Source: Ipomoea triloba (taxonomy: Eukaryota > Streptophyta > Magnoliopsida > Solanales > Convolvulaceae). Taken from it: a DNA stretch of 64,000 bases. The notes beneath the pieces were generated by a model, which was not told where the DNA came from, did not search any database, and saw nothing but the letters and a program-made list of their open reading frames with translations. Numbering within the stretch: position 1 is the stretch's first letter; every line of letters begins with the position of its first letter. This document shows, piece after piece, positions 1 through 12,000 of the stretch. The translations under genes were made by a program, and so were the position numbers. The stretch spans positions 1,145,255 to 1,209,254 of the forward strand of contig NC_044923.1 in assembly GCF_003576645.1 (NCBI RefSeq), written 5' to 3'.

Positions 1-322
1 AGAGCCTATTTATATTCTTTTCAACAACACAAAGGTTTACAAGGGAGACTACAAACAATCAAATATAGGTATGAAAGGACTGAAGATGATGAAGTTTTTG
101 GTATGCCCATAATCCCAGAAGGGTAATCAGCGCAGGGGCGGGAAAACGGGAAGGACTATGAGAGAGACAATCAAATAATTATGTAAACTTGTCTTTATGC
201 ATTCCTAAACATTTACGTAATGTCCTGTTTGGCATGCAACATTAAGATTCACCAGAAATCCTAAATCCGTTGCTGTCAATTACCAAAATGTTATTACAAG
301 CATAATACTTTTTTGACCATCT

Positions 323-325
<3 letters not shown>

Positions 326-368
<43 letters not shown>
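326..368. repeat. Poly-T tract
   Basis: An uninterrupted run of about 43 T. It may be the reverse-strand poly-A tail of a retroposed sequence or a simple homopolymer. No gene surrounds it. Confidence 0.8.
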
Positions 369-373
<5 letters not shown>

Positions 374-517
374 CTTTAAAACACTTTTTGGCCCATCCGA
401 TATATCTCCAAAGTCAACTATCTTCATAATCTCCATGCAACATTTGTTATACCAGACCAACCTATTTCGACGATATTATTTACGGGTGGCAATTTTATTT
501 TTTTTTGGTATCTCCTC

Positions 518-790
518 ATTACCGCGGGGTCCACACAATACTAATCTCCGTTGACTTCTTTTTTAACGTTACCGCGAGGTCCACACAATACTAATATCCG
601 TTGACTTCTTTTTTACCGTTACCGCGGGGTCCACACAATACTAATATCCGTTGACTTCTTTTTTACCGTTACCGCGGGGTCCACACAATACTAATATCCA
701 ACACAATACTAATATCCGTTGACTTCTTTTTTATCGTTACCGCGGAGTCCACATAATACTAATATCCGTTGACTCCATTTTTATGGTAAA
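518..790. repeat. 50-bp minisatellite with CCGCGG in most units
   Basis: Four to five units of about 50 bp start near 521, 571, 621, 671 and 739. Each opens with ACCGCG and carries GTCCACACAATACTAAT, then CCGTTGACTTC and a T run. The 671 unit contains an extra 18-bp internal duplication. Degenerate relatives (GTCCACACAATTAATCCCC, GATCCACCCAACTAATCCCC) continue to about 930, so the array seems to have grown from a longer element that runs into the adjacent SINE head. The units are richer in GC than their surroundings. Confidence 0.8.
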
Positions 791-951
791 TGGGTCCCGC
801 GGGGTCCACACAATTAATCCCCATTCACTACATTTAACATTTTGTTTGGTAAATTGGAATCCCCGCTCACTTCATTTTTTTGGTAAATCGGTCCTGCGTG
901 ATCCACCCAACTAATCCCCGCTCACTCCGGGAGCTAGCCCAAGAAAATCGT

Positions 952-1045
952 CACTTGTGGGAATCGAACTCGGGTTCTCCCGAAATTCTTTCCCACAAAG
1001 AGAGCTCACTTGCCACTTGAGCTACCTCATTGGGTTGACAGGTGA
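952..1045 (-). mobile_element. tRNA-derived SINE head (pol III A and B boxes)
   Basis: On the minus strand the sequence reads TAGCTCAAGTGG, a good A box, and about 40 bases later GAGTTCGATTCCC, a B box with one mismatch. This is the internal RNA polymerase III promoter of a tRNA-derived SINE. No anticodon stem or acceptor-stem pairing closes, so it is not a working tRNA gene. On the same strand it runs on into the GGGGATTAGT and minisatellite sequence at 518-930, which may be the SINE body. Confidence 0.6.
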
Positions 1046-2335
1046 ACAAAAATGGTCATGCCACAATAATATTATGACCAAAGGGGATATTCTGAAAAAA
1101 CAATGACTAAAAGTGAACTGTCACTTATAAATTTAGGATCAAAACTGGAATTAACTCTTAGTTTTAAATCATTTATATACTTTTATATATATATATACTC
1201 CGTATATTCTACTATTGTTTATTTATTTTTTATTTTAATTTTGAAGTTTACTAAAATATATGTAAGTAGGTTAACAACACATTTTGTTCACTGAATAGGC
1301 TAGAAATGAAAAATATTTTCAGTAATATATAGGTCTAATTTGTTGTTTTGTAAGTTATCTTATTTCGAAAAATAGTATTCCTAAGAATGCTTCATTTCCT
1401 TTGCTATACAAATAGCTATTCTAAGGAGGCCTTGGTATTAAATCATTCTTGAGTTATCAAGAATAACTTATGTTTTGTAAAACATAATTTATCCTTATCT
1501 TTTTTTTTATCTGTTATTATTATGTCATGAAAGTATGGTATTGTATAATAAATAATTGTTATTATTGCGTGTATATCTAATATGTTAATGCCTATTTTTT
1601 TTAAAATTATTAGTTCTTTTTTGTTATGTACTATAATAAAAATAAAAAAATAAATTAAAATGAAATAATAATAACAACAACAACAATAATAATAATAATG
1701 TGCATGCATATTATCAGAGTGTAGAGGATAAGCATATTGGTTCTTATAGGAGGGTAGTTCTCATATGATCACTATCCTCTATATATATATTATTACACAA
1801 AGATATAAAATGGCCAAGGGTTTAGTACCTCGCACGATAACGCATGTTCCAATTGACTGCTAAATAGTGACAAGAATTTGTAGCAAGGTGGAAGAAAGCG
1901 AGACCAACAGCTAGTTACAATGGCAAGAGGTCAATGGTGAGAAAGCAATAGTGATGACAGTTTGGAAAGAAAAAATAAAGATAATGTTTAGTAGACAACT
2001 ATGTTTTGTTGATTTGATGAGAAAGAAAGAGCATCAACTCAATGGATTGCAAAGATGTTTCACATATAGGCTTTAGAATAACAAATTACTCTATTAGGGT
2101 TTAGGAATTACACAAAATATCAAATTAAGAAAATATGAAACATACTATTAATTGTAATTTTTTTAAAAATTATTAATTTAGTTGGCAAGCCCGTGCAATA
2201 AGTGTGCAGCCCGAGCAATACCCATTTTCAAAATCATCGTCTCGACTAGAAAAAAATTGATTTCACTTTGACCTCCACCCCCAATCATATTAACATTTTC
2301 AACGCTAAAAGTCCTTAAAATAAATAAATAAATAC
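1046..2335. other. AT-rich intergenic DNA, no gene seen
   Basis: Low-complexity AT-rich sequence with short AAT/CAA runs near 1665-1700. The open frames here are short and biased toward F, I, Y and L codons, with no recognisable domain. Confidence 0.6.
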
Positions 2336-2945
2336 ATAAATCTCATACCTCTTTCACGAGATAACAATATATTAGCCAACTTGCTATTCTAATCTATTAT
2401 GCTGGTAGAAAATGTGATAGATCTTAACTTCGCAATTCTTTTTCAGCAAATGCTTGCTCTTTTCGTTGAGATTTCACAAGGGGTCATCGCTCACAATTTC
2501 ACACAATAAGCAGTCCACTGCTTTCTCACGACCAATTTCCATAATAATTTTCATGTCACTTTCGACCAAGCAATTTGAAGACCCTTTAAAATGACGCAGA
2601 TCTCCACCTTTTATGGCACTACATGGGCCAATATTGGTTGTGAAGCCCCACAAAAAAGTAGTAATTTATGTTAATATTGATATATGGGCTCCTTAACTTT
2701 CTGACAAGTTGTTAGCCTGTTGCAACCTTTGTTTTTTAAAAGAGATGATGGGAGAATATTGTAAAAAGAAATGAAAAAAGACAAACAAAAAAAAAAGCAA
2801 AAAGAATAAATAAGAAATAAGAATAAAAGAAAAAGCAAATAAAAAGGAAAAAAAAAAAGAAGAAGAGGGAAAACAGAGAAAAAGAGAAAGAGAATTGGTA
2901 TTACTGGTTGCTTGTTTTGAAGGTAATGATGGCTTAATTTTGAGT
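2336..2945 (+). repeat. Diverged direct repeat, copy 1 (partner 13156-13745)
   Basis: About 600 bp match 13156-13745 in the same orientation. Shared blocks include CCTCTTTCACGAGA, AGATTTCACAAGGGGTCATC, TTCATGTCACTTT and ACATGGGC, followed by a purine-rich A/G tract and GAATTGGTATTACTGG. Divergence is large by eye (roughly one base in five or six). The two copies bracket about 10.8 kb that contains the fold-back element and the 1-kb array. I cannot tell whether they are old transposon ends or an old duplication. Confidence 0.65.
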
Positions 2946-3907
2946 GTTCAGGAGGGAAAATGGCAGTAGAGGCGACATTGAGTGTCTTAGCCGCTGGAGG
3001 GATGCCAGAACCGTTCTTATTGTTAGACCACGAAGCCGCAACGACTTGAGCTACGTTGATGTCGATGTAGTTCCTCTAAGCCTTGGTGTTCTGCCTCACG
3101 GGGTTGGGAGAGGAACCTAGAAATCAAAGAAGACAAATTGTTATATCTAGATCCCTGACTCAGTGAGTTAGGGCGTAAGTCAAAATCAAGGCACTCGTGA
3201 TGCGAAACCCGATCAAAAAAGTTTGGACCGAGTGGCATCTAGGATTCTTTCGCCATCTCTCTCTTTTTATATGTTTTGTTGGGCTTTAGAAGCTTATTTA
3301 ATAGGTTTACATGTTAATATACTTATTAAATAAGACAAAAAGTAATTAAAAATATTAATTTATGCAGGCAGCCTATGCAATAGAAGGGCAATCCGTGCAA
3401 TGGGCGGGCATGGTAGGATGGGATGCTAATTTCTTGGCATACTCCGCTTTGTCAAATTGTGGGTGGGTCTTTATAGGTTATTGGTCAACTCACTTTGACA
3501 GTACTAGCTAGTATTACTTATAAAATGAAATAATATAAAATGCTGCTATGTAAATAACTCTATCATCACAAGCTAAACAATACACACAAAATGAATATGT
3601 AATAATGTGTGTGTGTATAAATGGTGTTTTTTTGTATTATAAAAAAAATATTTCTAATAACTTAAGAATAACTAATGATAGGGAGCTCCACTATTTCCCT
3701 TGTAAGGGGATTAACTAATCTCCATAAGTACTATTATTGGGAATAAGATGTCAAAGCAAACAACGAAATAGAACTATTATCATGAATGCTATTTCATTTC
3801 TGACTTATTTCATTAACTAAACATGATGTTAAGGATTAAATAAAATTAGTTACTTTGAAAATATAATACACGTATAATAAAAAAGGAAGAAGAAAAATCT
3901 AGGGTTA
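2946..3907. other. Intergenic DNA with a possible short gene fragment
   Basis: Bases 2960-3050 are less AT-rich and read M-A-V-E-A-T-L-S-V-L-A-A-G-G on the plus strand before a stop about 30 codons on. The minus strand of 3023-3238 is open for 71 codons with no domain I know. Either could be a captured gene scrap. The rest, to 3907, is AT-rich and shows nothing. Confidence 0.3.
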
Positions 3908-5110
3908 AAAATGTCTTTTTACCTTAGTACGGAGTATTAATTAATTTAGGGAAAATTGTAATTTATGCTCTTCCATAATATATCAATTATTAATGTCACC
4001 CCTGAATTATTAGTGGTGTAAATGTTGCCCCTCAATTTTCAAAACGGTACATATATTGCTCATGTAGTGTAAATGTTGCCCCTCAATTTTTAAAATGGTA
4101 CATATATTGCCCCTCTCCTACCCGATAGGAAATCACATATATTCCCCGTTTCCGTTTCCATTCCCCAAAAATTTTTCTCATCCTTGTCTCCGTCGGGGCA
4201 GGGATCGGGGATGAGGCACATTGTAATCCCTAATAGTCTCCATGACTGCTTTCAACCCTAAAAACAAAATATTAAGGCATTCACCACGCCTATCTTCAAC
4301 CGCTTTTGTTTCCATGTGGAGATAGACTTAAAGTAAAGATGAATAGGATGAAGGCAATGATCATAACTATATACAGTTTTTGCTTTAAAGGGTCTAAAGT
4401 AGCCATGGTGAATGCTATATATGCCTCTAGATAGAGTCTAGCACCATAAACAAATAAAGTGTTGATCTTTAGAGTAACATTAGATAATTTCATTATTTTC
4501 GTCTATGATTGAGATCGTCAGTCCATTCACTTTAACTTTTTATAAAAAATGGTAAACTTTTGATTAGCATCACACAAACTTTTATTTCCACATAATAAAA
4601 TCACATAAGGTAACCTAATAATTGGTGTAATTATATAATTTTAATTTTTTGATAAATCAATTATATGTTTTTGTTTGGCTGTACAATTAAATTTTCGCGT
4701 TTGCTTCACTACCCTATTTAACCCCCTTTTCCCAAGCTATTTTTTTAAATCTAAATATAATTATAAATTTTTATACTATAATTACATTTTTATTAAATTT
4801 CATAATAATTATATCCATATATTAAATAACAAATAAAGTGACTAATTAATCGATGAACACTATGTGCCTATAAAAATAATAGTTGGTTCGTCAAGAAAAA
4901 AATCTCGTCATATGTGATGATAAAAACTTTTAAAATATGACCATTAGTATTTCCTCTTTAAGAAAAGGAATCCCGCATAACATAATGAACAATTAAAGCA
5001 AAATATTAGATGCATTGCAATTAAATTTTTTTTTCATATATAGATACAAGAATATAGAATAGATATTTCTTAAATATTATTATTGCATATTACTATATTA
5101 GGCAACATTT
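3908..5110 (+). repeat. Left arm of the fold-back element
   Basis: Reverse-complement match to 7080-8481 across its length, with scattered substitutions and small indels. It lacks the ~280-bp palindromic insert present in the right arm at about 7244-7525. Confidence 0.75.
4296..4493 (-). other. 65-codon open frame in left arm (doubtful small membrane protein)
   Basis: An open frame of 65 codons, M-K-L-S-N-V-T-L-K, with a hydrophobic stretch Y-I-V-M-I-I-A-F-I-L-F-I-F-T-L near its end. The inverted copy at 7980-8177 keeps the same start, length and stop. The two differ at about ten bases, five silent and five changing a residue, too few to prove selection. It is probably a chance frame in a transposable element. 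Confidence 0.2.
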
Positions 5111-7079
5111 ATTAAATATGCATTTAATAAATCTCACATAATAAAGTAATATGCAATAATAATATTGTAATAATAAAGTAATATGGAATAAATAATATTG
5201 TAGCATATTACTATATCATTTAATAAATCTCGCCTAATATAGTAATATGCAATAATAATATTTTGCATATTACTATATTAGGCGAGATTTATTAAATATG
5301 CATTTAATAAATCTCGCCTCTATAGTAGGCGAGCATATTACAAAATTAGGCGAGATTTATTAAATATGCATTTAATAAATTTCGCCTAATATATTAATAT
5401 GCAAAATATTATTTTACATATTACTATATTAGGCGAGCATATTACTATATTAGGCGAGATTTATTAAATGCACATTTAATAAATTTTGCGTAGTATAGTA
5501 ATATGCTCGCCTAATATAGTAATATGCAAAATAACATTTTGCATATTACTATATTACACGAAATTTATTAAATGTGCATTTAATAAATCTCGCCTAATAT
5601 AGTAATATGCAAAATATTATTATTGCATATTACTATATTAGGCGAGATTTATTAAATGCACATTTAATAAATCTCGCATAATATAGTAATATGCAAAATA
5701 ATATAGTAATATGCAAAATAATATTTTGCATATTACTATATTATGCGAGATTTATTAAATATGCATTTAATAAATCCCGCCTAATATAGTAATATGCAAA
5801 ATAATATTTTGCATATTACTATATTAGGCGAGATTTATTAAATGTGCATTTAATAAATCTCGCCTCTATAGTAGGCGAGCATATTACAAAATTAGGCGAG
5901 ATTTATTAAATATGCATTTAATAAATTTCGCCTAATATATTAATATGCAAAATATTATTTTACATATTACTATATTAGGCGAGCATATTACTATATTAGG
6001 CGAGATTTATTAAATATGCATTTAATAAATCTCGCCTCTATAGTAGGCGAGCATATTACAAAATTAGGCGAGATTTATTAAATATGCATTTAATAAATTT
6101 CGCCTAATATATTAATATGCAAAATATTATTTTACATATTACTATATTAGGCGAGCATATTACTATATTAGGCGAGATTTATTAAATGCACATTTAATAA
6201 ATTTTGCGTAGTATAGTAATATGCTCGCCTAATATAGTAATATGCAAAATAACATTNTTTAATAAATCCCGCCTAATATAGTAATATGCAAAATAATATT
6301 TTGCATATTACTATATTAGGCGAGATTTATTAAATGTGCATTTAATAAATCTCGCCTCTATAGTAGGCGAGCATATTACAAAATTAGGCGAGATTTATTA
6401 AATATGCATTTAATAAATTTCGCCTAATATATTAATATGCAAAATATTATTTTACATATTACTATATTAGGCGAGCATATTACTATATTAGGCGAGATTT
6501 ATTAAATGCACATTTAATAAATTTTGCGTAGTATAGTAATATGCTCGCCTAATATAGTAATATGCAAAATAACATTTTGCATATTACTATATTACACGAA
6601 ATTTATTAAATGTGCATTTAATAAATCTCGCTTAATATAGTACTCCGTAATATGNCGAGATTTATTAAATGTGCATTTAATAAATCTCGCCTCTATAGTA
6701 GGCGAGCATATTACAAAATTAGGCGAGATTTATTAAATATGCATTTAATAAATTTCGCCTAATATATTAATATGCAAAATATTATTTTACATATTACTAT
6801 ATTAGGCGAGCATATTACTATATTAGGCGAGATTTATTAAATGCACATTTAATAAATTTTGCGTAGTATAGTAATATGCTCGCCTAATATAGTAATATGC
6901 AAAATAACATTTTGCATATTACTATATTACACGAAATTTATTAAATGTGCATTTAATAAATCTCGCCTAATATAGTAATATGCAAAATAATATTTTGCAT
7001 ATTACTATATTAGGCGAGATTTATTAAATATGCATTTAATAAATCTCGCTTAATATAGTACTCCGTAATATGTGCATTT
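5111..7079. repeat. Palindrome array forming the fold-back core
   Basis: About twenty copies of a perfect or near-perfect hairpin occur here: GGCGAGATTTATTAAAT, a 3-4 base centre (ATGC, GTGC or GCAC), then the complement ATTTAATAAATCTCGCC. They alternate with a second palindrome, TAATATAGTAATATGCAAAA followed by its complement. A higher-order block that opens with CGCCTCTATAGTAGGCGAG recurs at about 5315, 5861, 6033, 6353 and 6688. Single N bases at 6257 and 6655 each sit at an abrupt join inside a unit, so the true copy number is probably wrong. There is no coding potential. Confidence 0.85.
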
Positions 7080-7243
7080 AATAAATCTCGCTTAATATAG
7101 TACTCCGTAATATGCAATAATAATATTTCTCCTATTCCATATTATCGTATCTTTATATGAAAAAAATTAATTGCAATGCATTTAATATTTTACTTTAATG
7201 TTTCATTATGTCACACGGGATCCTTTTCTTAAAGAGGAAATAA

Positions 7244-7525
7244 GGGAAAATTATATTTTTCATCCCCAAGTTATAGGGTAATTGTAAAATTCGATCCTAA
7301 GTGTTGGTCATGCTTACTTTTTGTCCCTAAGCTATCATTAGCGTTTGCACTTTTCGTCGATTATTTACACTAAAATTGCAAATTTCGTCCCTAACATTTT
7401 ATTAGTAAATGGACAAAAAGTGCAACATCAACGATAACTTAGGGACGAAAAGTAAGTATGACTAACACTTAGAGACGAATTCTACAATTACCTTATAACT
7501 TAGAGAAGAAAATTGCAATTTTTTC
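7244..7525. mobile_element. Palindromic MITE inserted in the right arm
   Basis: The two halves are inverted repeats: CCCCAAGTTATAGGGTAATT near the left end pairs with AATTACCTTATAACTTAGAG near the right, and CTTACTTTTTGTCCCTAAG pairs with CTTAGGGACGAAAAGTAAG. The left arm of the fold-back element lacks this segment at the matching place (near 4935), so it inserted after the arms formed. No coding capacity. Confidence 0.7.
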
Positions 7526-7979
7526 ACCATATATGGCGAGATTTTTTTCTTGACGGACCAACTATTATTTTCATAGGCACATAGTGTTCATCGATTATTT
7601 AGTTACTTTATTTGTTAGTTAATATATAGATTTTTTTTTTGAAAACTAATATATAGATATAATTATTATGAAATTTAATAAAAGGGTAATTTAGTATAAA
7701 AATTTATAATTATATTTAGATTTTAAAAAAAATAGCTTGGGAAAATGGGTTAAATATGCTAGTGAAGCAAACATGAAAATTTAATTGTACAACTAAACAA
7801 AAAAAATGTAATTAATTTATAAAAAAAATTAAAATTATACAATTACACCAAATATTTTGTTACCTTATATGATTTTATTATCTGGAAATAAAAGTTTGCG
7901 TGATGCTAATCTAAAGTTTACAATTTTTTGTAAAAAGTTAAAGTGAATGGACTGACGATCTCAATCATAGACGAAAATA

Positions 7980-8177
7980 ATGAAATTATCCAATGTAACT
8001 CTAAAGATCAACACTTTATTGGTTTATGGTGCTAGACTCTATCTAGAAGCATATATAGCATTCACCATGGCTACTTTAGACCCTTTAAAGCAAAAATTGT
8101 ATATAGTCATGATCATTGCCTTCATCATATTCATCTCTACTTTAAGTCTATCTCCATATGGAGACAAAAGCGGTTGA
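7980..8177 (+). other. 65-codon open frame in right arm (doubtful small membrane protein)
   Basis: Inverted partner of the frame at 4296-4493, with the same length and stop. The differing residues include F/L, L/I, F/S, H/Y and N/D. No family was recognised. It lies wholly inside the inverted arm, so a coding role is unproven. Confidence 0.2.
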
Positions 8178-8539
8178 AGTTAGGCGCGGTGAATGCCTTA
8201 ATGTTTTGTTGTTTTGTTTTTAGGGTTGAAAGCAGTCATGAAGACTACTAGGATGGGACAAATTTTTGGGGAAGGGGGGCGGGAATGGGGAATATCTATG
8301 ATTCCCTGTCGGGTAAGGGATGGACAATATATGTACCATTTTGAAAATTGAGGAACAACATTTACACCACTAATAATTTAGTGGTGACATTGATATTGAT
8401 ATATTATGGAAGAGCATAAATTACAATTTTTCCTAAATTAATTAATACTCCGTACTAAGGTAAAAAGACATTTTTATTTGAAACTACAATTTAGATTTGT
8501 AATTTTTTATTATTAAAATTATAATTATTTTACATTTTG

Positions 8540-8693
8540 ACTAGGAGTGGATGTAAAATGGGGAACAGGGAATCCCCGTCCCTATCTAATTCCCCGTGGG
8601 GATGGGGAATATTTCCAATTTCCCACCGGAGACGGGGCGGGGAGTATACTCCTTGCAGCCCCTGCCCCGCCCCGCCCCGTTGCCATCCCTAGA
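8540..8693. mobile_element. Short G-rich hAT-like terminal-repeat element
   Basis: The segment begins near CTAGGAGTGGATG and ends with CGTTGCCATCCCTAG, whose complement is CTAGGGATGGCAACG. The inside is full of GGGGA/GGGGC runs such as GGGGATGGGGAAT and CCCCGCCCCGCCCCG. Plant hAT-type non-autonomous elements often have ends of the form TAGGGRTGGCAA next to GGGGCGGGG runs. I found no 8-bp target duplication, so the limits are approximate. Confidence 0.45.
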
Positions 8694-9037
8694 GACTAGC
8701 TCCATCACTTCTTTCATCTTTGGATTAAGACCGTCATTGGTCTCTAGATGGAGACTATTGCCTTTGATTTTTCTAAAAAAAAAGTTCTAAATTATTAGTG
8801 TTATTATATTTTAAATTTTAATGCGATAAGTCACATAAGTAAAGTAATCGGCTATTAACAATGCTAACTAGGTAATTGTTGGATTGGGCTCATTTAACTT
8901 AGGTCACTCCTCTGTCCTGAAGATTGTGAGAGGAGGTAAATCGCAGGACATGGGTGGATCTAAAATTTTCTTTTAGTGGAAGCGAAGTAGCGAAAGTAAA
9001 ATGAATTAAAAAATGTTCAAATACAAAACACATTAAT
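8694..9037. other. Intergenic DNA, nothing recognised
   Basis: AT-rich sequence leading into the tandem array. A short open frame runs over the G-rich element but has no domain. Confidence 0.5.
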
Positions 9038-12000
9038 TAAACCGCAAGTCAATAACTAACATCAAAATTTCAAAAAAAAAAAAAAAACAAACAAAAAAAA
9101 ACACACAAGTGCACTGACTGTGCACAACTAACATCAGTGCATCACCTATCTCTCTAATCTCTCTATCTTATGCAGTCAACTTTCATCTAACATAGGGAAA
9201 TTAGGGCAAAAATAAAATTAGGGAAATTAAGAAAATTAGGGCAAAAACAAAATTAGAAAAATTAGGGCAAAACCATAATAAATATTTCAAAACTCAAAAC
9301 TTAGGGAAAAGAATTGAACTAATTATTGAAATTAAGATTTATATATAGTCTAAGGAATGAGAAGTTGAGAACGAGATTACAAACCTGAGATCTGAGGGTG
9401 AAGACGATTAGACGGAGCCGACTGCCGACGAGGAAGCGTGAAACGCAATAGAGCTGACTGGTGTCTGGATCGGCAAACTGGCAGGACCGCTAGACGTCGA
9501 TCTGGTGACTGGTGGGCGACATGGCAGTAGCGAGGCAGAGACGCAGAGCAGAAGAAGCATGAGGCGATAGAGGGAGGACCTGGACCAAACAAAATTAAAA
9601 GGGGAATATATATGTGTGTGTGTGGGTTTGTGTGTGTGTGTGTGTATTTATGTATAACAACCCCAAAACGACGTCGTTTTGAGGTTGTATAATTTTGGGC
9701 AATGAGGGCAGCTGCCCCCATGGCAGCTCCGCCCCTATCGCGTTATGTGCTTTAGTGATGCAAGATTTGAGTGTTCGACTTATATTGACATAACATGTAT
9801 AACGCATGGGTTACATACTACTTATATTGACATAACATGTATAACGCATGGGTTACATACTTACTTGTTTTAACCAAATAAACCATACCCTTTTTCACTA
9901 CCTTTTGCAATTTTGGATTTTTAACCATACCCTTTTTCACTACCTTTTGCAATTTTGGATTTTTAAATGGTTGAAAAAAATTGGTTGATCTTACAAATTA
10001 AACCAACACTTATAACATCACCTATCTCTCTAACCACAAAATTTAAACTAGCACGGTACTATGACAGTGCTCCTAAAAATTAAATCAACACTACTAAATT
10101 AAACCAGCAAGTCAATAACTAACATCAAAATTTCAAAAAAAAAAACAAAACACAAGTGCACTGACTGTGCACAACTAACATCAGTGCATCACCTATCTCT
10201 CTAATCTCTCTATCCTATGCAATCAGCTTTCATCTAACATAGGGAAATTAGGGCAAAAATAAAATTAGGGAAATTAAGAAAATTAGGGCAAAAACAAAAT
10301 TAGAAAAATTAGGGCAAAACCATAATAAATATTTCAAAACTCAAAACTTAGGGAAAAGAATTGAACTAATTATTGAAATTAAGATTTATATACAGTCCAA
10401 GGAATGAGAAGTTGAGAACGAGATTACAAACTTGAGATCTGAGGGTGAAGACAATTAGACGGAGCCGATTGCCGGCGAGGAAGCGTGAAACGCAATAGAG
10501 CTGACTGGTGTCTGGATCGGCAAACTGGCAGGACCGCTAGACGTCGATCTGGTGACTGGTGGGCGACATGGCAGTAGCGAGGCAGAGACGCAGAGCAGAA
10601 GAAGCATGAGGCGATAGAGGGAGGACCTGGACCAAACAAAATTAAAAGGGGAATATATATGTGTGTGTGTGGGTTTGTGTGTGTGTGTGTGTATTTATGT
10701 ATAACAACCCCAAAACGACGTCGTTTTGGGGTTGTATAATTTTGGGCAATGAGGGCAGCTGCCCCCATGGCAGCTCCGCCCCTATCGCGTTATGTGCTTT
10801 AGTGATGCAAGATTTGAGTGTTCGACTTATATTGACATAACATGTATAACGCATGGGTTACATACTTACTTGTTTTAACCAAATAAACCATACCCTTTTT
10901 CACTACCTTTTGCAATTTTGGATTTTTAAATGGTTGAAAAAAATTGGTTGATCTTACAAATTAAACCAACACTTATAACATCACCTATCTCTCTAACCAC
11001 AAAATTTAAACTAGCACGGTACTATGACAGTGCTCCTAAAAATTAAATCAACACTACTAAATTAAACCAGCAAGTCAATAACTAACATCAAAATTTCAAA
11101 AAAAAAAACAAAACACAAGTGCACTGACTGTGCACAACTAACATCAGTGCATCACCTATCTCTCTAATCTCTCTATCCTATGCAATCAGCTTTCATCTAA
11201 CATAGGGAAATTAGGGCAAAAATAAAATTAGGGAAATTAAGAAAATTAGGGCGAAAACAAAATTAGAAAAATTAGGGCAAAACCATAATAAATATTTCAA
11301 AACTCAAAACTTAGGGAAAAGAATTGAACTAATTATTGAAATTAAGATTTATATATAGTCCAAGGAATGAGAAGTTGAGAACGAGATTACAAACCTGAGA
11401 TCTGAGGGTGAAGACAATTAGACGGAGCCGACTGCCGACGAGAAAGCGTGAAACGCAATAGAGCTGACTGGTGTCTGGATCGGCAAACTGGCAGGACCGC
11501 TAGACGTCGATCTGGTGACTGGTGGGCGACATGGCAGTAGCGAGGCAGAGACGCAGAGCAGAAGAAGCATGAGGCGATAGAGGGAGGACCTGGACCAAAC
11601 AAAATTAAAAGGGGAATATATATGTGTGTGTGTGGGTTTGTGTGTGTGTGTGTGTATTTATGTATAACAACCCCAAAACGACGTCGTTTTGGGGTTGTAT
11701 AATTTTGGGCAATGAGGGCAGCTGCCCCCATGGCAGCTCCGCCCCTATCGCGTTATGTGCTTTAGTGATGCAAGATTTGAGTGTTCAACTTATATTGACA
11801 TAACATGTATAACGCATGGGTTACATACTTACTTGTTTTAACCAAATAAACCATACCCTTTTTCACTACCTTTTGCAATTTTGGATTTTTAAATGGTTGA
11901 AAAAAATTGGTTGATCTTACAAATTAAACCAACACTTATAACATCACATATCTCTCTAACCACAAAATTTAAACTAGAACGGTACTATGACAGTGCTCCT

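Larger units (their letters stand above)
3908..8481. mobile_element. 4.6-kb fold-back element with long terminal inverted repeats
   Basis: The outer edges are inverted copies: AAATGTCTTTTTACCTTAG near 3908 and its complement ending near 8481. Pairing continues inward for about 1.1-1.2 kb per arm and enters a ~2-kb core that is itself made of palindromes. Shared landmarks, inverted, are ACTCCGTACTAAGG, the TGGTGTAAATGTTGCCCC block, the GGGGAATGGGG-type block and a 65-codon frame (4296-4493 minus, 7980-8177 plus). No transposase is visible. The structure fits a Foldback or long-TIR MULE-type non-autonomous element. No target-site duplication is clear, so inverted segmental duplication is an alternative. 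Confidence 0.7.
7080..8481 (-). repeat. Right arm of the fold-back element
   Basis: Inverted partner of 3908-5110. It is about 280 bp longer because a palindromic MITE-like insert lies at 7244-7525. Confidence 0.75.

Noticed and set aside
952..1045. Functional tRNA gene
   Set aside because: A and B boxes are present, but no acceptor stem or anticodon arm pairs properly; a SINE head explains it.
1103..1709. Short F/I/Y-rich frames
   Set aside because: Typical chance frames in AT-rich DNA, with no start context, splice sites or domain.
5092..7115. CRISPR-like array of regular repeats
   Set aside because: The units are AT-rich palindromes without unique spacers, in a plant nuclear context with no cas genes.
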